This document shows, piece after piece, positions 35,039 to 46,316 of a DNA stretch of 64,000 bases. The notes under the pieces are model-generated. The model ran no database searches. It was not told the origin of the DNA and was given only the letters and a program-made list of their open reading frames with translations. Origin of the DNA: Ancylostoma caninum (taxonomy: Eukaryota > Nematoda > Chromadorea > Rhabditida > Ancylostomatidae). The stretch is taken from contig JBAJFG010000347.1 of the NCBI GenBank assembly GCA_037903475.1, positions 1,612,001-1,676,000 of the forward strand. The letters are read 5' to 3'. Made by a program: the position numbers and the translations under genes. Positions within the stretch are counted from its first letter, which is position 1. Each line of letters begins with the position of its first letter.

Positions 35039-36035
35039 ACGTTGAGACTGTTGATAATTTCGTTGAGCACTCCAGAGACCTAACGCTGAGTAATAGCCGC
35101 ATTAGTTTGAAACTAGGTTCATTATTTGAGATTGTCTCTGTCGGAGTGATGGTGATCGTGTGCGCCTCACTTTCCATCCTCTGCGTGGTGACCTGGCTGC
35201 TTCGATGTAGGCGAGACCAGTTGAGGCACAAAGAGGAACAAGAAAGACAAAGAGACATTGACTCTTACAAAGAGTGAGTTTCCAAAGCTATAGATGAAAA
35301 CAGGAGGAATTCTATACTACTAACTCTCGCTCATTTCGTTTAGTAAACAAGTCAATAAATCCTTCTCGAAACGAGCTGTTGCTGACACAGTAACGGAACC
35401 GAAAAGAGCTGAAAGCGTGCTCAGCGAACAATCCAAGAATGGGAGTCAAAAGGAGGTGGCATCAACGAATAGTGAGGCGATGCCTGGAGAAACATTGGGA
35501 CAGGTAGTTAGCGTCTTCCATTCGGGAAAACAACTGAAGTGGTGACTCAATGATTGAATTGAAAGTTTTTCAGTATGAGGCTCGAGTGAAGCAGACTTAC
35601 GTATCAAGGCCGCTCGAAAGAATAAAAGAGGAATCGACACCAGTCAGAAATGTATGTATGCTTCTCTTGTAAAAAAAGTAATTTTAGTGTTAACTTCATC
35701 TAGGTAAAGAATTCAAGAAAAGTTTCCTGAATCATCTATCCCCTTCATTCTGTAATATAATACGAGCAATCACACTTGATCTTCTTGCCGTACATGCAAT
35801 GATCACACTTATTATTTAGAAACGATTGGATACTGCATCTGTCACGGCGTCTTTGGAAACGTTGCAGCGGAATGACTCCAAGGTGAGTTTACTCAGAGGC
35901 TGTCGTTCACTGTCCACTAGATTGTTAAAGAATTATTTGGAAGCGTTCCAGGTCAACGTGTTCCCAGCTGACAAAATGGAAGAAATCGACCTCAACCCAG
36001 GCCTTAACAGTGTCATCAACCTGGAGACTATTTGA
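35039..36035 (+). CDS. Multi-exon gene for a single-pass membrane protein, family unknown
   Basis: Five exons join in phase: 35039-35273 (5' limit uncertain), 35344-35503, 35574-35651, 35820-35882 and 35952-36035. Every junction has GT and AG (GTGAGT, GTAGTT, GTATGT, GTGAGT; acceptors TTTAG or CAG). Introns are 70, 70, 168 and 69 nt. The first exon encodes a short outer part, then a strong hydrophobic helix (LFEIVSVGVMVIVCASLSIL and on) followed by a CRR stop-transfer and a long charged helix (RDQLRHKEEQERQRDIDSYK). The tail is polar, with SKRAVADTVTEPKRAESVLS and PADKMEEIDLNPGLNSVINL before TGA. The exon start is set at GCTGCACAG, which needs one base from an upstream exon. That exon and the start codon were not found. 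AATAAA follows at 36262. The layout suggests an N-out receptor-like or adaptor protein. No domain is recognised. Confidence 0.75.
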
Positions 36036-36261
36036 GTTCTACCTCTGCTGTCCAGATTTTCAAGCTGAGCACAATTTCCTGCTCCATTTTTCGTGATTAT
36101 TACATGCTGACCGCGCTGGCTCATCCCGTGAGTCCTTTACGCGTGGATCCCGCCTTCTTTGAATTTCCCTGTGATCTCACTGTGTTTCACCTGTTCATGT
36201 GTTCAATTGATTTGTTCTTGAATTTTTGAGCTTTAGAGTTGGTTTTCTGTGTGGCATATCA

Positions 36262-36267
36262 AATAAA
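36262..36267 (+). terminator. Poly(A) signal of the membrane-protein gene
   Basis: AATAAA lies about 225 bases after the TGA at 36033-36035. No other hexamer was noticed in between. Confidence 0.6.
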
Positions 36268-36797
36268 GTTGTTATAAAATAAGTCACAGAAGCATCGGCA
36301 GTTCTTCGTAACTGCAGCTAACCTGAGCCCTTATGTATTGTTGGAAGGATAGCTGATCTCATACTGGTGGGTGTGATTACTCGTACATAGCAGCTGTGTA
36401 TGTACAAGGTGAACATGTCGGTGGATGCCAGGTATAAGGTAAACTTTGTTACTTCGATGATCGTCAATGATCGAAAATCGTCAAAGTTAGTGAAGTGCTG
36501 CTCGGTCAAGAAGTGCTCAAGCTACCAGAGAAGATGTTAGATGGAAAGCATTGAAAGCGCGAGGTCGGGAAAGGGTGTAAGGTGTGGCGTCGTGGTCCGT
36601 GTCTGCGCGTTCTACTGTCGACGAGTAAATAAAGTCAACTAAGGGTGCATTTTGAAGAGCAAAATGTGCACCCCGACACGTTGATGTTTCTTTTCTCTAA
36701 CAGTGAAGCCCGTCGCCCTAAACTGACTATTGCATATGTTGTCGTTTTCCACCACGTTGCTTACCAGTAAATCCGATGGAGCATACCCTGCCCTTCA

Positions 36798-37184
36798 GCT
36801 CAGGAGATCGCCGATTGGAGAAATGGCTTTGAGAGACATATTGCCAGGGAGGAAACGTTGAAACCGAAAGTTCACATAACTGACGAGCACCGGGGCAAAT
36901 GTTCTTATGATGTTGCCGTCCCCACTGCTCCCACTGGTGATCCAAAGGAGCTCGTACCAAAAATCGCTCGATTGTTTGCTTGTCCATTTTCGCGTCTAGA
37001 CACCAATGCCGCAGCGCTACGTCCTTACATACCCAGGAGGCAGATGCTCAGGGGGCAGTGTATCACATACTTACAGATCATGGAGATAGGTCACGTAGGA
37101 GGGATGCAAGAAAGAATCTTTGGTGAAGTGTCCCAATCATTTTTCGACAAGCTAATAATAAGCGGCGAAGCTATTGCAAAATAG
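36798..37184 (+). CDS. Possible coding exon, unknown
   Basis: After CCTTCAGCTCAG an open frame of about 128 codons runs to TAG at 37184. The first part reads EIADWRNGFERHIAREETLK and then KVHITDEHRGKCSYDVAV, which has a coding look. The end (from about 37000) is less convincing, so the real exon may stop earlier. No family recognised. The minus strand is also open over part of it. Confidence 0.3.
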   Translation, partial: AQEIADWRNGFERHIAREETLKPKVHITDEHRGKCSYDVAVPTAPTGDPKELVPKIARLFACPFSRLDTNAAALRPYIPRRQMLRGQCITYLQIMEIGHVGGMQERIFGEVSQSFFDKLIISGEAIAK

Positions 37185-37923
37185 TCTGCTGGTCGCAGGG
37201 TGACTGAGGGAGTCGTAGGAGTGCCGACATTACCCGTTCTGGAATAGAATTCTCAGTGTTGAAGATAGAAGCCGGCCAAAAAATGCAGGAGAAGGTTCCC
37301 ACACCTACCAGGCACAGTTTTTCACAGACCATTGAGAATGAAGACTCGGGAGCGAAGTTATTGCGTGCTTTCCGTGACGATGCTTGAATTGCACGCATGT
37401 TTGGAGTCCAGTTGAGCAAATTTGAAAACCGAGACCCAAACAACTCCAATTTACTTGACTTCTCCGCTAATGATTTCATCGAAAGCACTTTCCTGATGGA
37501 ACATCATACGCCGTGCTTCTAAGATAATGAAATAGGTACGTGCCGTCTAACCAAAAGGAGCTCATATGAGTGCTTCTCTTGAAAACAGAGTCTCAGCACT
37601 ACTTCTTCTGTAGGAACTTCCAAAATTTAGATTCTATGTAAGGCCTAAAGGAAAACGGTGTATCTGAAAGGCCACGGAGGCGTAAAGATTTTTCTAGCCG
37701 CGACACTTTTCTTATGCACAGTTTTCCACCGATGGATACCAGTAGAGACCAAAGAGAAAGGGTCCAAAGAGGATTCAGTACCTACATCGCAATTTTTCGA
37801 TGAAGCTTTAAAAAGTGAATCGAGTGATCACTTCACCAGAAAAAGAGAACGAGTCAAGACTGCTTATTTAAGAAGAAAACTGACTAGAAAATCTCCCGCC
37901 AAGAACCAGAATCATCTATTCAT

Positions 37924-38080
37924 AGTCAACGTGTTCCAGCTGACAAAATAGAAGAAATGGTCCTCAACCCAGGCCTTAACAGTGTCATCAAACTGGAGAC
38001 TATTTGAGTTCTACCTCTGCTATCCAAATTTCCAAGCTAAGCACAATTTCTTGCTCCATTTTTCGTGATTATTCCATGGT
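37924..38080 (+). pseudogene. Partial copy of the last exon and 3' UTR of the membrane-protein gene
   Basis: This stretch matches 35952-36105: TCAACGTGTTCC, AGCTGACAAAAT, GAAGAAAT, CCTCAACCCAGGCCTTAACA, GTGTCATCAA, CTGGAGACTATTTGA, and the following 3' UTR to GATTATT. One C is missing after GTGTTCC, which shifts the frame so that it stops within four codons. An open frame upstream (37658-37923, charged, with RKRERVKTAYLRRKLTRKSP) might be the remains of a preceding exon, but it does not resemble the intact gene. Confidence 0.75.
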
Positions 38081-38160
38081 TTTTCCATGACCGCTCTAGT
38101 ACTGACTGACTATTGCGATCAGACCGACTCGCACAAGCTATTCGATTAATAGATTCAAAA

Positions 38161-38604
38161 GCTGATAAAGAAATAGTATTCAATGAATAGTCGAAATGAA
38201 CCAGGCGGGGAAAAGGCACAGCTTATCGATAAGCTGTGAAGTCATCGAATTCCATTATTTATTTATTCAGATTCATTCGCATTTAAGAAACTTCTATCCA
38301 AAGCCTTCCTACAGAAAAAATGAAGTATGATGATTCACATGATAACGGTGCGGATAAGAACGTGGCTTCAATTCTTACGTCCTCTCAACACAGCAGAGCC
38401 ACATCAAGGAAAGCCCATGAAGAAATGCTCTTGAGGCATTAATATCGAAACCACTCCCTACTTGTAAGATCATCAATAACGTTGACTAATGTTGGGACCA
38501 TTGTCAACGTTGAAATTGATGACCTCACAGCTCACCGATAAGCGGTGTCTTTTCCCCGTGTGATTCATTTCGACTATTCATTGAATACTATTTCTTTATC
38601 AGCT
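38161..38604. mobile_element. MITE with about 86 bp terminal inverted repeats
   Basis: The left arm 38161-38245 begins GCTGATAAAGAAATAGTATT. The right arm 38518-38604 is its reverse complement with about ten differences. Shared blocks include CAATGAATAGTCGAAATGAA and GGGGAAAAG. There is no reading frame and no clear target duplication. The superfamily is unassigned. Confidence 0.75.
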
Positions 38605-38753
38605 ATGATCTGAACTAATATTACTAAATGTTGCAGAAAACGACAAGGACCGAACGTGATAGCTGAACCTTTCTTAAAACTACGTGCTGACCTTCCCATT
38701 ACTTTTGATTGAGTCACTTTATTAAATGCTAAGCCTATCCCTGCACAATAATA

Positions 38754-39148
38754 CTAGGTTGGTGTTAAAGAAATTGCGCACTTTTTTTCAAACCATGTAA
38801 CTTTGTTTGAACCTAGCATGACATCCAAATTTAGATAGCTTTACTGAAATTTAGATTTAGATAGCCTCCGTATTCTCCAGAAAATTACAGCGTTTCTACC
38901 GGTTTTCCCAACTCCCAAAACCTCTATCTCGCAAGAAAAAATTGCCAAGCACGAGTAACCAAAAGAGAAATTCATCTTGTTTCTCGCTTTTCAGTTTCCT
39001 GAGTTCAGAGCGCGGGACTTCCACATACAATAAGCCAAGTTACCTGTTTATCAAAGATATTATAGCGTCTGCGGAGACTACTGTCAGTTTGAGTTGTGGA
39101 AAAAATTGAGCCAACGCGAAAACGCGCCATTTTTTAGCACCAACCTAA
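38754..39148. mobile_element. Tc1/mariner-type MITE, 395 bp
   Basis: Ends CTAGGTTGGTGTTAAA and, inverted, TTAGGTTGGTGCTAAA, are each flanked by TA (38752-38753 and 39149-39150). The TA duplication and GGTTGGTG-type ends fit mariner-derived MITEs. No transposase remains. Confidence 0.8.
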
Positions 39149-40633
39149 TATTTGAATGTGTCACCACATTCCGCTGGTATCTACAGTTTTGGTTGGGTGC
39201 TGTAAGCAATTGCTCTTAAGAGGAATTGGTTATAGCATCCAACCAAATCTGATGGGAAACTAGAATGAACTTGCAGATGTCAACGTCCCAGCGCTGGGGT
39301 TCGACCCAGTTACATCTGGGCCCGTAGTAAAGTGTGTACTGCGATCATCGCACATCATTTTCATGATCGCACTTCGCATTGGAGAGGAGTATGGTGATCA
39401 TCGCCACGATGAATCGGACGGGCCGTAAATGAGAATTGACCAAATGTACGTGTTTCACGTATTCCCACATCACTTCCGGGGCTGTTTTAGCGTGTGAGAC
39501 AGTTATGAACCATTGTGACTAACAGGCTAGAACGAGTACCACTTGTCAGAAGCATCAGAAGCACCTCTGTGCTTCTGACAAGTCATATACGTTCAAGCTT
39601 GTTCTGTGCCGTGGGGCGAAAATGAACATGCCTGAGTCCGTAGGTTCAGATGCATTCTGTGCAATTCGCGCACCTTAGCATACGCACCTTCACATTATCA
39701 CCGTACTCCGAGTAAGATGCTCCGAGAGCTTCACTCGGCATCTCTTCGCTCCGCACACTATCCAGTCGCCAAACGATGGTGATCATCGCCCTCCATTCCG
39801 ATGAGATTAGCGCTCCGCACATACGTGCTCGCTGCACCGTCACGACGGTGATGATCTTCCATTCCTCAGTGTTGGAAGGTCGTCGCGCGTGCGATCGTCA
39901 CCTCAAATGTGGCGACGAATTGTGCACGCAGCTGGTCTCACCGCCATGACACTTTACTACGAGCCCTTGGCTCAAACCTCCAGTTCTCCGTTCGTCCTCT
40001 CACGAGCTGTGTTCCTCCCCCTACGTGCCGCTGATCACCCCTCACGTGCTGTTTTCCACCACTCACGTGTTGAGTGTCACATTACAGCACGCTGTCGCTA
40101 CCCGATAGTGAGCAGGAGGCAACAATGCGCGTGGAATGCGTGGACGCGCATGCGTCTTGTCCGCCGGCGCCCAGTGGGTCTCGCCGTCACGCGACGTATT
40201 TTTACATCCGCACAGCCTTCGCGCGCTACCGTACCCACGCATCTCGTCTGACCGAATGCTGGGCCACGGTTTCCACCGGGCCTCAGCTGTCCAGACAAGT
40301 CCAGTAGAGCTCGTGAGGTCTCAGCCCAAGTGAACACCAAAGTAAGGCTTCCACACCTAGCAGCCAGCTTATATATAATACACCTTGCATCATTACCAGC
40401 AACGTGTTTAAGAAACATTGTATGGCCAAAACTTCTCTTGTTGGGGTCGAACCCCAAAGGCAATGTATAGGAACTAATACGGGAGTGGAACAGAAAACGT
40501 CTGGCAATTCAAATCAGTAGACGGGGAGTGGAAAAGAGCACGTCCGGCACATGCAGCACATCGCCTCTTCCAGGGAGTGGGCGGGGCTAGGACTTTCTGG
40601 GCTGGGTAGGGCCCCACGAGTGCCTGAGGTAGT
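39149..40633. other. No confident gene; GC-richer patch
   Basis: Around 39600-40320 the base composition rises in GC, with many ACGTG/CACGT and GCGC steps. Open frames exist on both strands at once, which favours composition over coding. A 14 bp perfect inverted repeat, ACTTGTCAGAAGCA, lies at 39541-39554 and 39570-39583. Confidence 0.4.
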
Positions 40634-41090
40634 GAAAAGCAGCGGGGAGAGCGAGTCTCCTTGTCCAACTCCCTGCTGAAAGTTGATTTCTATCTGATGG
40701 TTACCTACTTTTATGCCAGCCGTTCCTTTCGCGTACAGAAGCCGTATGGCTTTAATGAAATTTTTTTTCGATTTTAATTCACTCCAAGGCTTGCCAGACT
40801 GGTGGTAATACAAAGCGGTCGAAAACCTCTGTGAAATCGACGAACAACAAGCATGCATCCACATTGTATATATGATAATGTGAGCCACCTTTGAGAACTT
40901 CTTGCAGAATCCTACTTGTTCTAGTGGAGAAACAGAGGTTTCGTCGATGATCTTCTCTAGTCTACTGCAAAGGAGCTTCATCTTGACTTCGCAGATTGTC
41001 GAGAGGAGTGACATTGGCCTGTAGTTCGTTACGTCTCTTGTGTCACCTTTCTTATCGAATTCTAATTCGTTTAGGAACGGTGCGAGGGCA
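40634..41090 (-). pseudogene. Non-LTR retrotransposon reverse transcriptase fragment
   Basis: The minus strand carries RT blocks of an RTE-like LINE: FDKKGDTRDVTNYRPMSLLS, then EQVGFCKKFSK, then in a shifted frame ACLLFVDFTEVFDRF, and back in the first frame INFQQGVGQGDSLSPLLF. The YADD catalytic block should come next but is missing: the match stops at about 40634 and unrelated DNA follows. Frameshifts and truncation at both ends make it dead. Confidence 0.82.
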
Positions 41091-41934
41091 AAGAGATTGG
41101 AAAAGGGTCGTGGAAAAATGTTATTCCGTTTACATTCTACTATCAAGGTGAAGAATAAAACACTGCACACTGGCTGCGAAACGTGTGCAACACGGCCTGG
41201 GTGTACACAAAAGCTTTACAAACAAACCTTGCTGGATCATGGTCTGATTTGATGTTTGATTCTTCCGACCTGAGTGATCAGAATGATTAGAAGTTGAGCT
41301 GGAATACGAAATCGAGTTTATTCAAGTCAGAAAATTGACTCTGCACATTGCACCACTCCTGAAATACATTCCCGTCCCAAAAACAAAACTCTATTCATGA
41401 AGGACAACTCATTCAGATTCAAGAATTTTCTTAACGCCTTCGAGCTGAAATACCCTAGAGAGAGTTGAGCGGACTCACAGCTATACCGGCTCTTCCGTCC
41501 GTAGCTAGTGGGGAAAGCTAAAAGCCGGTACGAGTCACTACCCGAACGTGAGGAAAAGGGTGGGTGTAATGTAAAATGTGGTGGAGGCTATGAAGCGAGA
41601 ATGTAATTTAGAGCAAAGCACCTTCAAAGTTGTTGCATTCGGATTGCTGAGACCGTTGCGTGAAGGGCGAGGACAAAACATGTCCGACTTCTTCGTCGAA
41701 CTACAACTCCTCCCATTCCAAGCTTGCCCGAAGCTTAATGAACATTCTTTGCGGACGGAGAAGGTACAGACTTTGACGACCAATTAGTACATCAGGGTGC
41801 GCTGTAAGTTCTTGCACACAATATTTAGTACCACAACTGCAGCGAAATTCCACGTAATGGCATAGCCTCTATGGAGGCATTATGCCTACTCAGTAGCAAC
41901 TCGAATAAGTTAACAGATCGAGAATATGTCTTCA

Positions 41935-43543
41935 CTAGCGCCCCTTCGGGACGCTAGAAAGTGGGGTGGGGCAGCCAGTTGGGACATGTGCAAAAGCTTC
42001 GCACTTGCCAAATCTCTAGAAAATTGATAAAGAAATAGAACCAATTTTTTAATGGGCCCAAACATAAAGTCCTTCTTATGAGTTGAGTATGAGTACGAGA
42101 AGTCCGTTCTCCATCGTATGGCGTATTCGTGCGTGTTCCTCACTACCGGGCGAACGCAGATGCGTTCTCCATCGGAGGAGCTGCATCGTGCCGTTCTCAA
42201 CACTGTTGGACCAAAGCGAAATCGTATCCGAGTGTTTTCCACACTTCTGGGCCGCAGCGGGCTTTCTTTCATCGGTGGACCCTTATTCTGGCGTCATCTT
42301 CACTGTTAGACCACAATGAACCCGTTCACCGTCGGCTGAACGTATCCTGGTATTCTCCACTTTACTTAGTCACAGCAAACCAATCCTATATTGGCGGACA
42401 CGTATCCTGGTGTTATCCACACCACTGGGTCGCGGCAGGCCCTTCCTCCATCTGAGCGCCCGCATTCTGGCTCCCTCCTCATAGTTAGGGCAGCCGGATT
42501 CGTTCTCCAGGGGCGTACTCGCATTCCGGCATTCTCCACACTGTCGTACCAAAGTGATCCCGTATCCTGACGTTCTCCACACCATTGGGCTACGACGGAT
42601 CCTTCCTCCATCGGCGAACAAGCGTTCTCGCGACTTTACCACTGTAGGGCCGTGGTGGACCCTTTCTCCATCTGCGGAGCAGTATCCTGGTGTTCTCCAC
42701 ACTATTAAGCAACGGCGGATCCTTCCTCGTGGACCCGTATCCTGGCATCCCTCACACCACTGGGCCACGTCGGGCCCATTCTCCATCGGTAGACCTGTAT
42801 CCTGGCGTCTCCCACACCATTGGGCCACACCGAGCTCCTTCTCCATCGGTGGACTCGTATCCTGGGATCCCCCACACCACTGGACCACGGCGGGCCTTTC
42901 TCCATCAGTGGACTCGTATCTTGGCGTCCCCCACACCACTGGGCCACGGTGGGCCCTTTCTCCATCGGTGGACCCGTATCCTGGCGTCCCCCACACCACT
43001 GGGCCAAGGCTGGCCCTTTCGCCATCGGTGGACCCGTATCCGTACATTGTTGATTGGTTACACAATGTCATGCCTTGATATATTGAAGCTTTTACTCTTT
43101 GTTAGTGCAGATGTTATCGAAACGAACGGATGCTGTGACTAAGGAATCGCTGCGAAAATTCCGCAAGGGATGCGGCAATACCATCCACCAGCTGGGGTGA
43201 TCGTGTAGATCCAGCCTCTTTTTGGCTTCCTAGACGCTGCAGTTCTCACATCTCCGCCCATTTCCTCGGGTGGTTTTCTGCTGCGTACATTGTGTAGCCT
43301 GAAAGCTTGTAAGCATTCCCTCACCCCTATGCTGCGAGACCGCCAGCGAAGGTGATGAAATCACTACCTCGTGCATGCGGGAGAGCCAGCAGTGACGTAA
43401 TTGCGAGTCCCGAAACGAAGGTGTCTGAGTCCCTAAAAATCGGCCATTTCGCCGCACAGTCTGCGCCTCAAGATTGCGGTGTCTATGAGTACCGCCGCTT
43501 ATCTCTAGCCGCTCTAGCCCCTTACGGCGCTTTGTTTAATAGA
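41935..43543 (-). mobile_element. Non-autonomous Helitron-like element, copy 1, with minisatellite
   Basis: Copy 2 at 60708-62525 defines the ends. On the minus strand it starts TCTATTAAACAAAGCGCC and ends AGCGTCCCGAAGGGGCGCTAG, a hairpin (CTAGCGCCC/GGGACGCTAG) that reaches the terminal CTAG. It lies between A and T with no target duplication. TC start, CTRR end, terminal hairpin and A/T insertion are the Helitron signature. The hairpin is nearer the end than in classical elements. There is no Rep/helicase frame. The core is a degenerate 60 bp tandem array. Confidence 0.72.
42400..43040. repeat. 60 bp minisatellite inside Helitron-like copy 1
   Basis: Units such as TCCATCGGTGGACCCGTATC, CTGGCGTCCCCCACACCACT and GGGCCACGGCGGGCCCTTTC repeat every 58-61 bases. 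The last four units are the most alike, and older ones to the left are more diverged (back to about 42080). All frames are open in places because the unit length is a multiple of three. These proline-rich frames are not genes. Confidence 0.9.
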
Positions 43544-43994
43544 TTTGCTTTTGTAATAGCTCAAAGTAGAGTGGGTTGCGCCAATCGCGGCATGGTGATA
43601 TTTCTTGTCTGAACCCTCCTGAAGCTTTTCCTCATATTAATGGTACAAGTTCAAACTTGTGCATGATGTAAGTGCTGATGTGCTCTTGAACAACTTTAGC
43701 GTAGTATAGTCCATCGGGTTCAGAATGATGCTGCGTGAGAGTTAGCTCTCATCATAGGATTTCCTCCGTGCATCTCCAGGAGACACATTTGAGCAGATTC
43801 TGAGCCCTAGTGAAGCGTCACTCTTGGGCTATCCAATATGAATTGATCTACACTCACTCAAAATGTTGTGGAAAATAAGACTGAGAGCGACCTTGATGTT
43901 GTGAACCACGAAATTCCCGGAAAATTTGCTCTAACTAGACAAAAACACCAAGATTTTTGAAGAAGATGAACGGGATTTCATTTTAACCCCAGAA

Positions 43995-44946
43995 TCTGTA
44001 TATATAAAAGTCAAAGTTTGTATGTATGTGTGTGTATGTATGTAATGAATAGAAATCGCGGAGGGTGAACCGATCTGGACCAAATTTTGCATGCGCGTCC
44101 TTTGCGGGCCGGCGGAGGTTATAGGCTACTTTGCACCTGGGATTATCGATTGATTTATCGATTATATCGATTTTATTGATTTTTTGCTATTTTTGTCCAG
44201 GGGTTGGTGGGGACATGTCTTCTGGGGTTTCTCAGTACGCTGAATACGAATATCACAACCATTTCGCACGAAATATCGATTTATCAATTTTATTGCAATT
44301 TTATTGATTTTTGGTTCTTCTGTCGAATGGAGCTATGAAGACATGTCTCCTAGGGTTTCTCAATACGCCGAATACGAATATGACAACCATTTTGCACGAA
44401 ATATTGATTTATTGATTTTATCGATTTTTCCCATTTTCGCTCGCGGGCGGACAAGGACGTGTCTACTGGGATTTCTCAATACGAAGAATACGAATATGAC
44501 AACCATTTTCCACGAAATATTGATTTATTGATTTCATCGATTTTTTCCATTTTGGTTCGGGGACGGACAAGAACATGTCCACTGGGGTTTCTTAATACGC
44601 TGAACACGCACATGACAACTATTTTGCACGAAATATCGATTTATCGATTTTATCGATTTTTGGCTCTTCTGCCCGATGGAGCTCCTGGGGTTCCTCGATA
44701 CGCTGAGTATGAATATGGCAACCACTTAATACGAATGCATAGATTCAATATCACCGAAATAGCTTTGCCAACTTTTCGCCCACAAGTCGATAGGGAAGGG
44801 TCACTTGGGCTTCGCTAAAATGCCGATTACCAAAATTATGGAGATTTTGATGTTTTAATGAATCTATCGGTGATAGTAATTGTCCTCAGCAGTGTGATGT
44901 AGCCAAGGTAGTAAAACACCTGAGCGAAGCCGGGTACGGCAGCTAG
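43995..44946 (+). mobile_element. Non-autonomous Helitron, 952 bp, with tandem repeats
   Basis: It starts TCTGTATATATAAAAGTC after an A and ends GCCGGGTACGGCAGCTAG before a T. The 3' hairpin GCCG-GGTA-CGGC followed by CTAG is a textbook Helitron terminus. TC plus TATATATAAAAG is a widespread animal Helitron start. The inside has about four diverged units of 115-128 bp, each with CGAAATATYGATTTATYGAT, then GGACATGTC and GGGTTTCTCAATACG. No Rep/helicase is present. It lies only 450 bp from Helitron-like copy 1. Confidence 0.85.
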
Positions 44947-46041
44947 TTCTTCAATAATTTCTAACACACTCTATGATTCTGATGAAGATAGAATCAGTCC
45001 ATTCTGAATAGTGGCTCCAGTTTTAAGAGAAGTGTTCCGAGCAGCGATGGGTGCGCCTGCCCCCACCTCACTCGACCTTGACCTGTTACAAAAGCATGTG
45101 GCGATATATTCCCAATAAGTAAGCTATGCTTAATATAGTGTACAAATGTCGTGACTGGTACGCCAATAAGTCTAATAAGTATCCTTTTTTTGGAACTAAA
45201 GGCAGAAATGAAACACGTAGTGCATCACCTTGTCAAGCAAAGATTCAGGTTAGATAGGTTTCATGTCGATCTGAGGGTCTGGCTCGTTGCAGTTCCCTTG
45301 GCGTGGAAGATAATCGGGCCACAGTGATCCTCGCGCGTCACTGGTAAAGGTGCATGTTTTCCTGTCAATAGTATTCCTAATCTAGGGATTCACAGTAACG
45401 TCGACTCTATCGGTGACGCATGGGAACGCATGGCATACGACACATGATCCGCCGTTCTGCAGAACAAGTGCATCCTCACGGCTCTCTTTCTCCTCCTGTG
45501 TAATAGTAGTTGTCCTTCAATCTACTTTGATTCAGTGAAACACTGGCTTAACAGGTTATTCCGAATGGAGCTGATATCACTACATCCATACATGTCATTA
45601 GTCGGAATGGAGGAAAACCTTCTTAACAGAGATATGTCCACGTAACTCATGTCACAAGGGCAACAAGGATAATTTCATATCATATCTTATCCTCTTGCTT
45701 TTCTGACGAGGATAGCATGTGATATATTGCGTAAATGCAGCAAAGGGGATTTCTTCCTTCCTCTACTTCTTATGTAGGGCAGCGCCTAACGACGTCAGTT
45801 TTGTTATTTTCTACTGTAGCATGATGTCGCTGTCACAGAGCTTCATCACAACAGTGGTTCAACCTATGGGAAACAATTCCTCATTCAGAATTCTTGATCT
45901 TGCTCAACTCTTTTGCACAAATAATGTTTCATTTTTTATAAGCATTACTTTTTCTATAATTCTCAAACGTTGTGTGTTTCGACCCAATTTGTTTTTGTTC
46001 GTAGGATGATCCTAATTGCGTTTTCACTTTCTTCTTTGCAG
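44947..46041. other. Left part of duplicate copy A; no confident exon
   Basis: From about 45720 the sequence resembles 50920 onward (AGCAAAGGGG/TGCAAAGCGG, CGCCTAACGACG/CGCCTAAGGACG, CTACTG..AGCATGATG). Before that I see only unassigned spacer. Confidence 0.45.
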
Positions 46042-46316
46042 CATGGCTTTGACACCTTCACATATGCAGCCATAGATGATGACAGCAGTGACGATGACTA
46101 AACGCAGTGATTGCTCGACATCATTGTTGACAAAAGCCACTTCGTATGTCATTGTTAGCAGAAACAACGAGAACTTTTTAAAATTTCAAGATGTCTCTAT
46201 CAAGAAACATTTCGGATCCTTTAGCCTTCTTCATTTTTCGGCTATCTGTTTACAATAGACACCACGCAGGACTCCAACTTTCATCAATTACTCAGAATCT
46301 TCGACGATTTGGAAAC
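46042..46316 (+). pseudogene. Two decayed exons in duplicate copy A
   Basis: Piece 1 (46042-46101) follows TTCTTTGCAG and reads HGFDTFTYAAIDDDSSDDD before a stop. Piece 2 (46225-46316) follows CCTTTAG and reads FFGYLFTIDTTQDSNFHQLL then RIFDDLE. The donor seen in copy B is lost here. Copy B keeps the same reading frame for piece 2, which argues that it was once coding. The acidic DDDSSDDD followed by an F-x-IDAT-x-DSNF pattern faintly recalls SET-domain methyltransferases, but the hallmark NHSC is absent, so no family is assigned. Confidence 0.5.

Noticed and set aside
42370..43078. Long proline-rich open frames over the minisatellites (also 61290-61966)
   Set aside because: The 60 bp unit is divisible by three, so all frames stay open together. 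This is repeat geometry, not coding.
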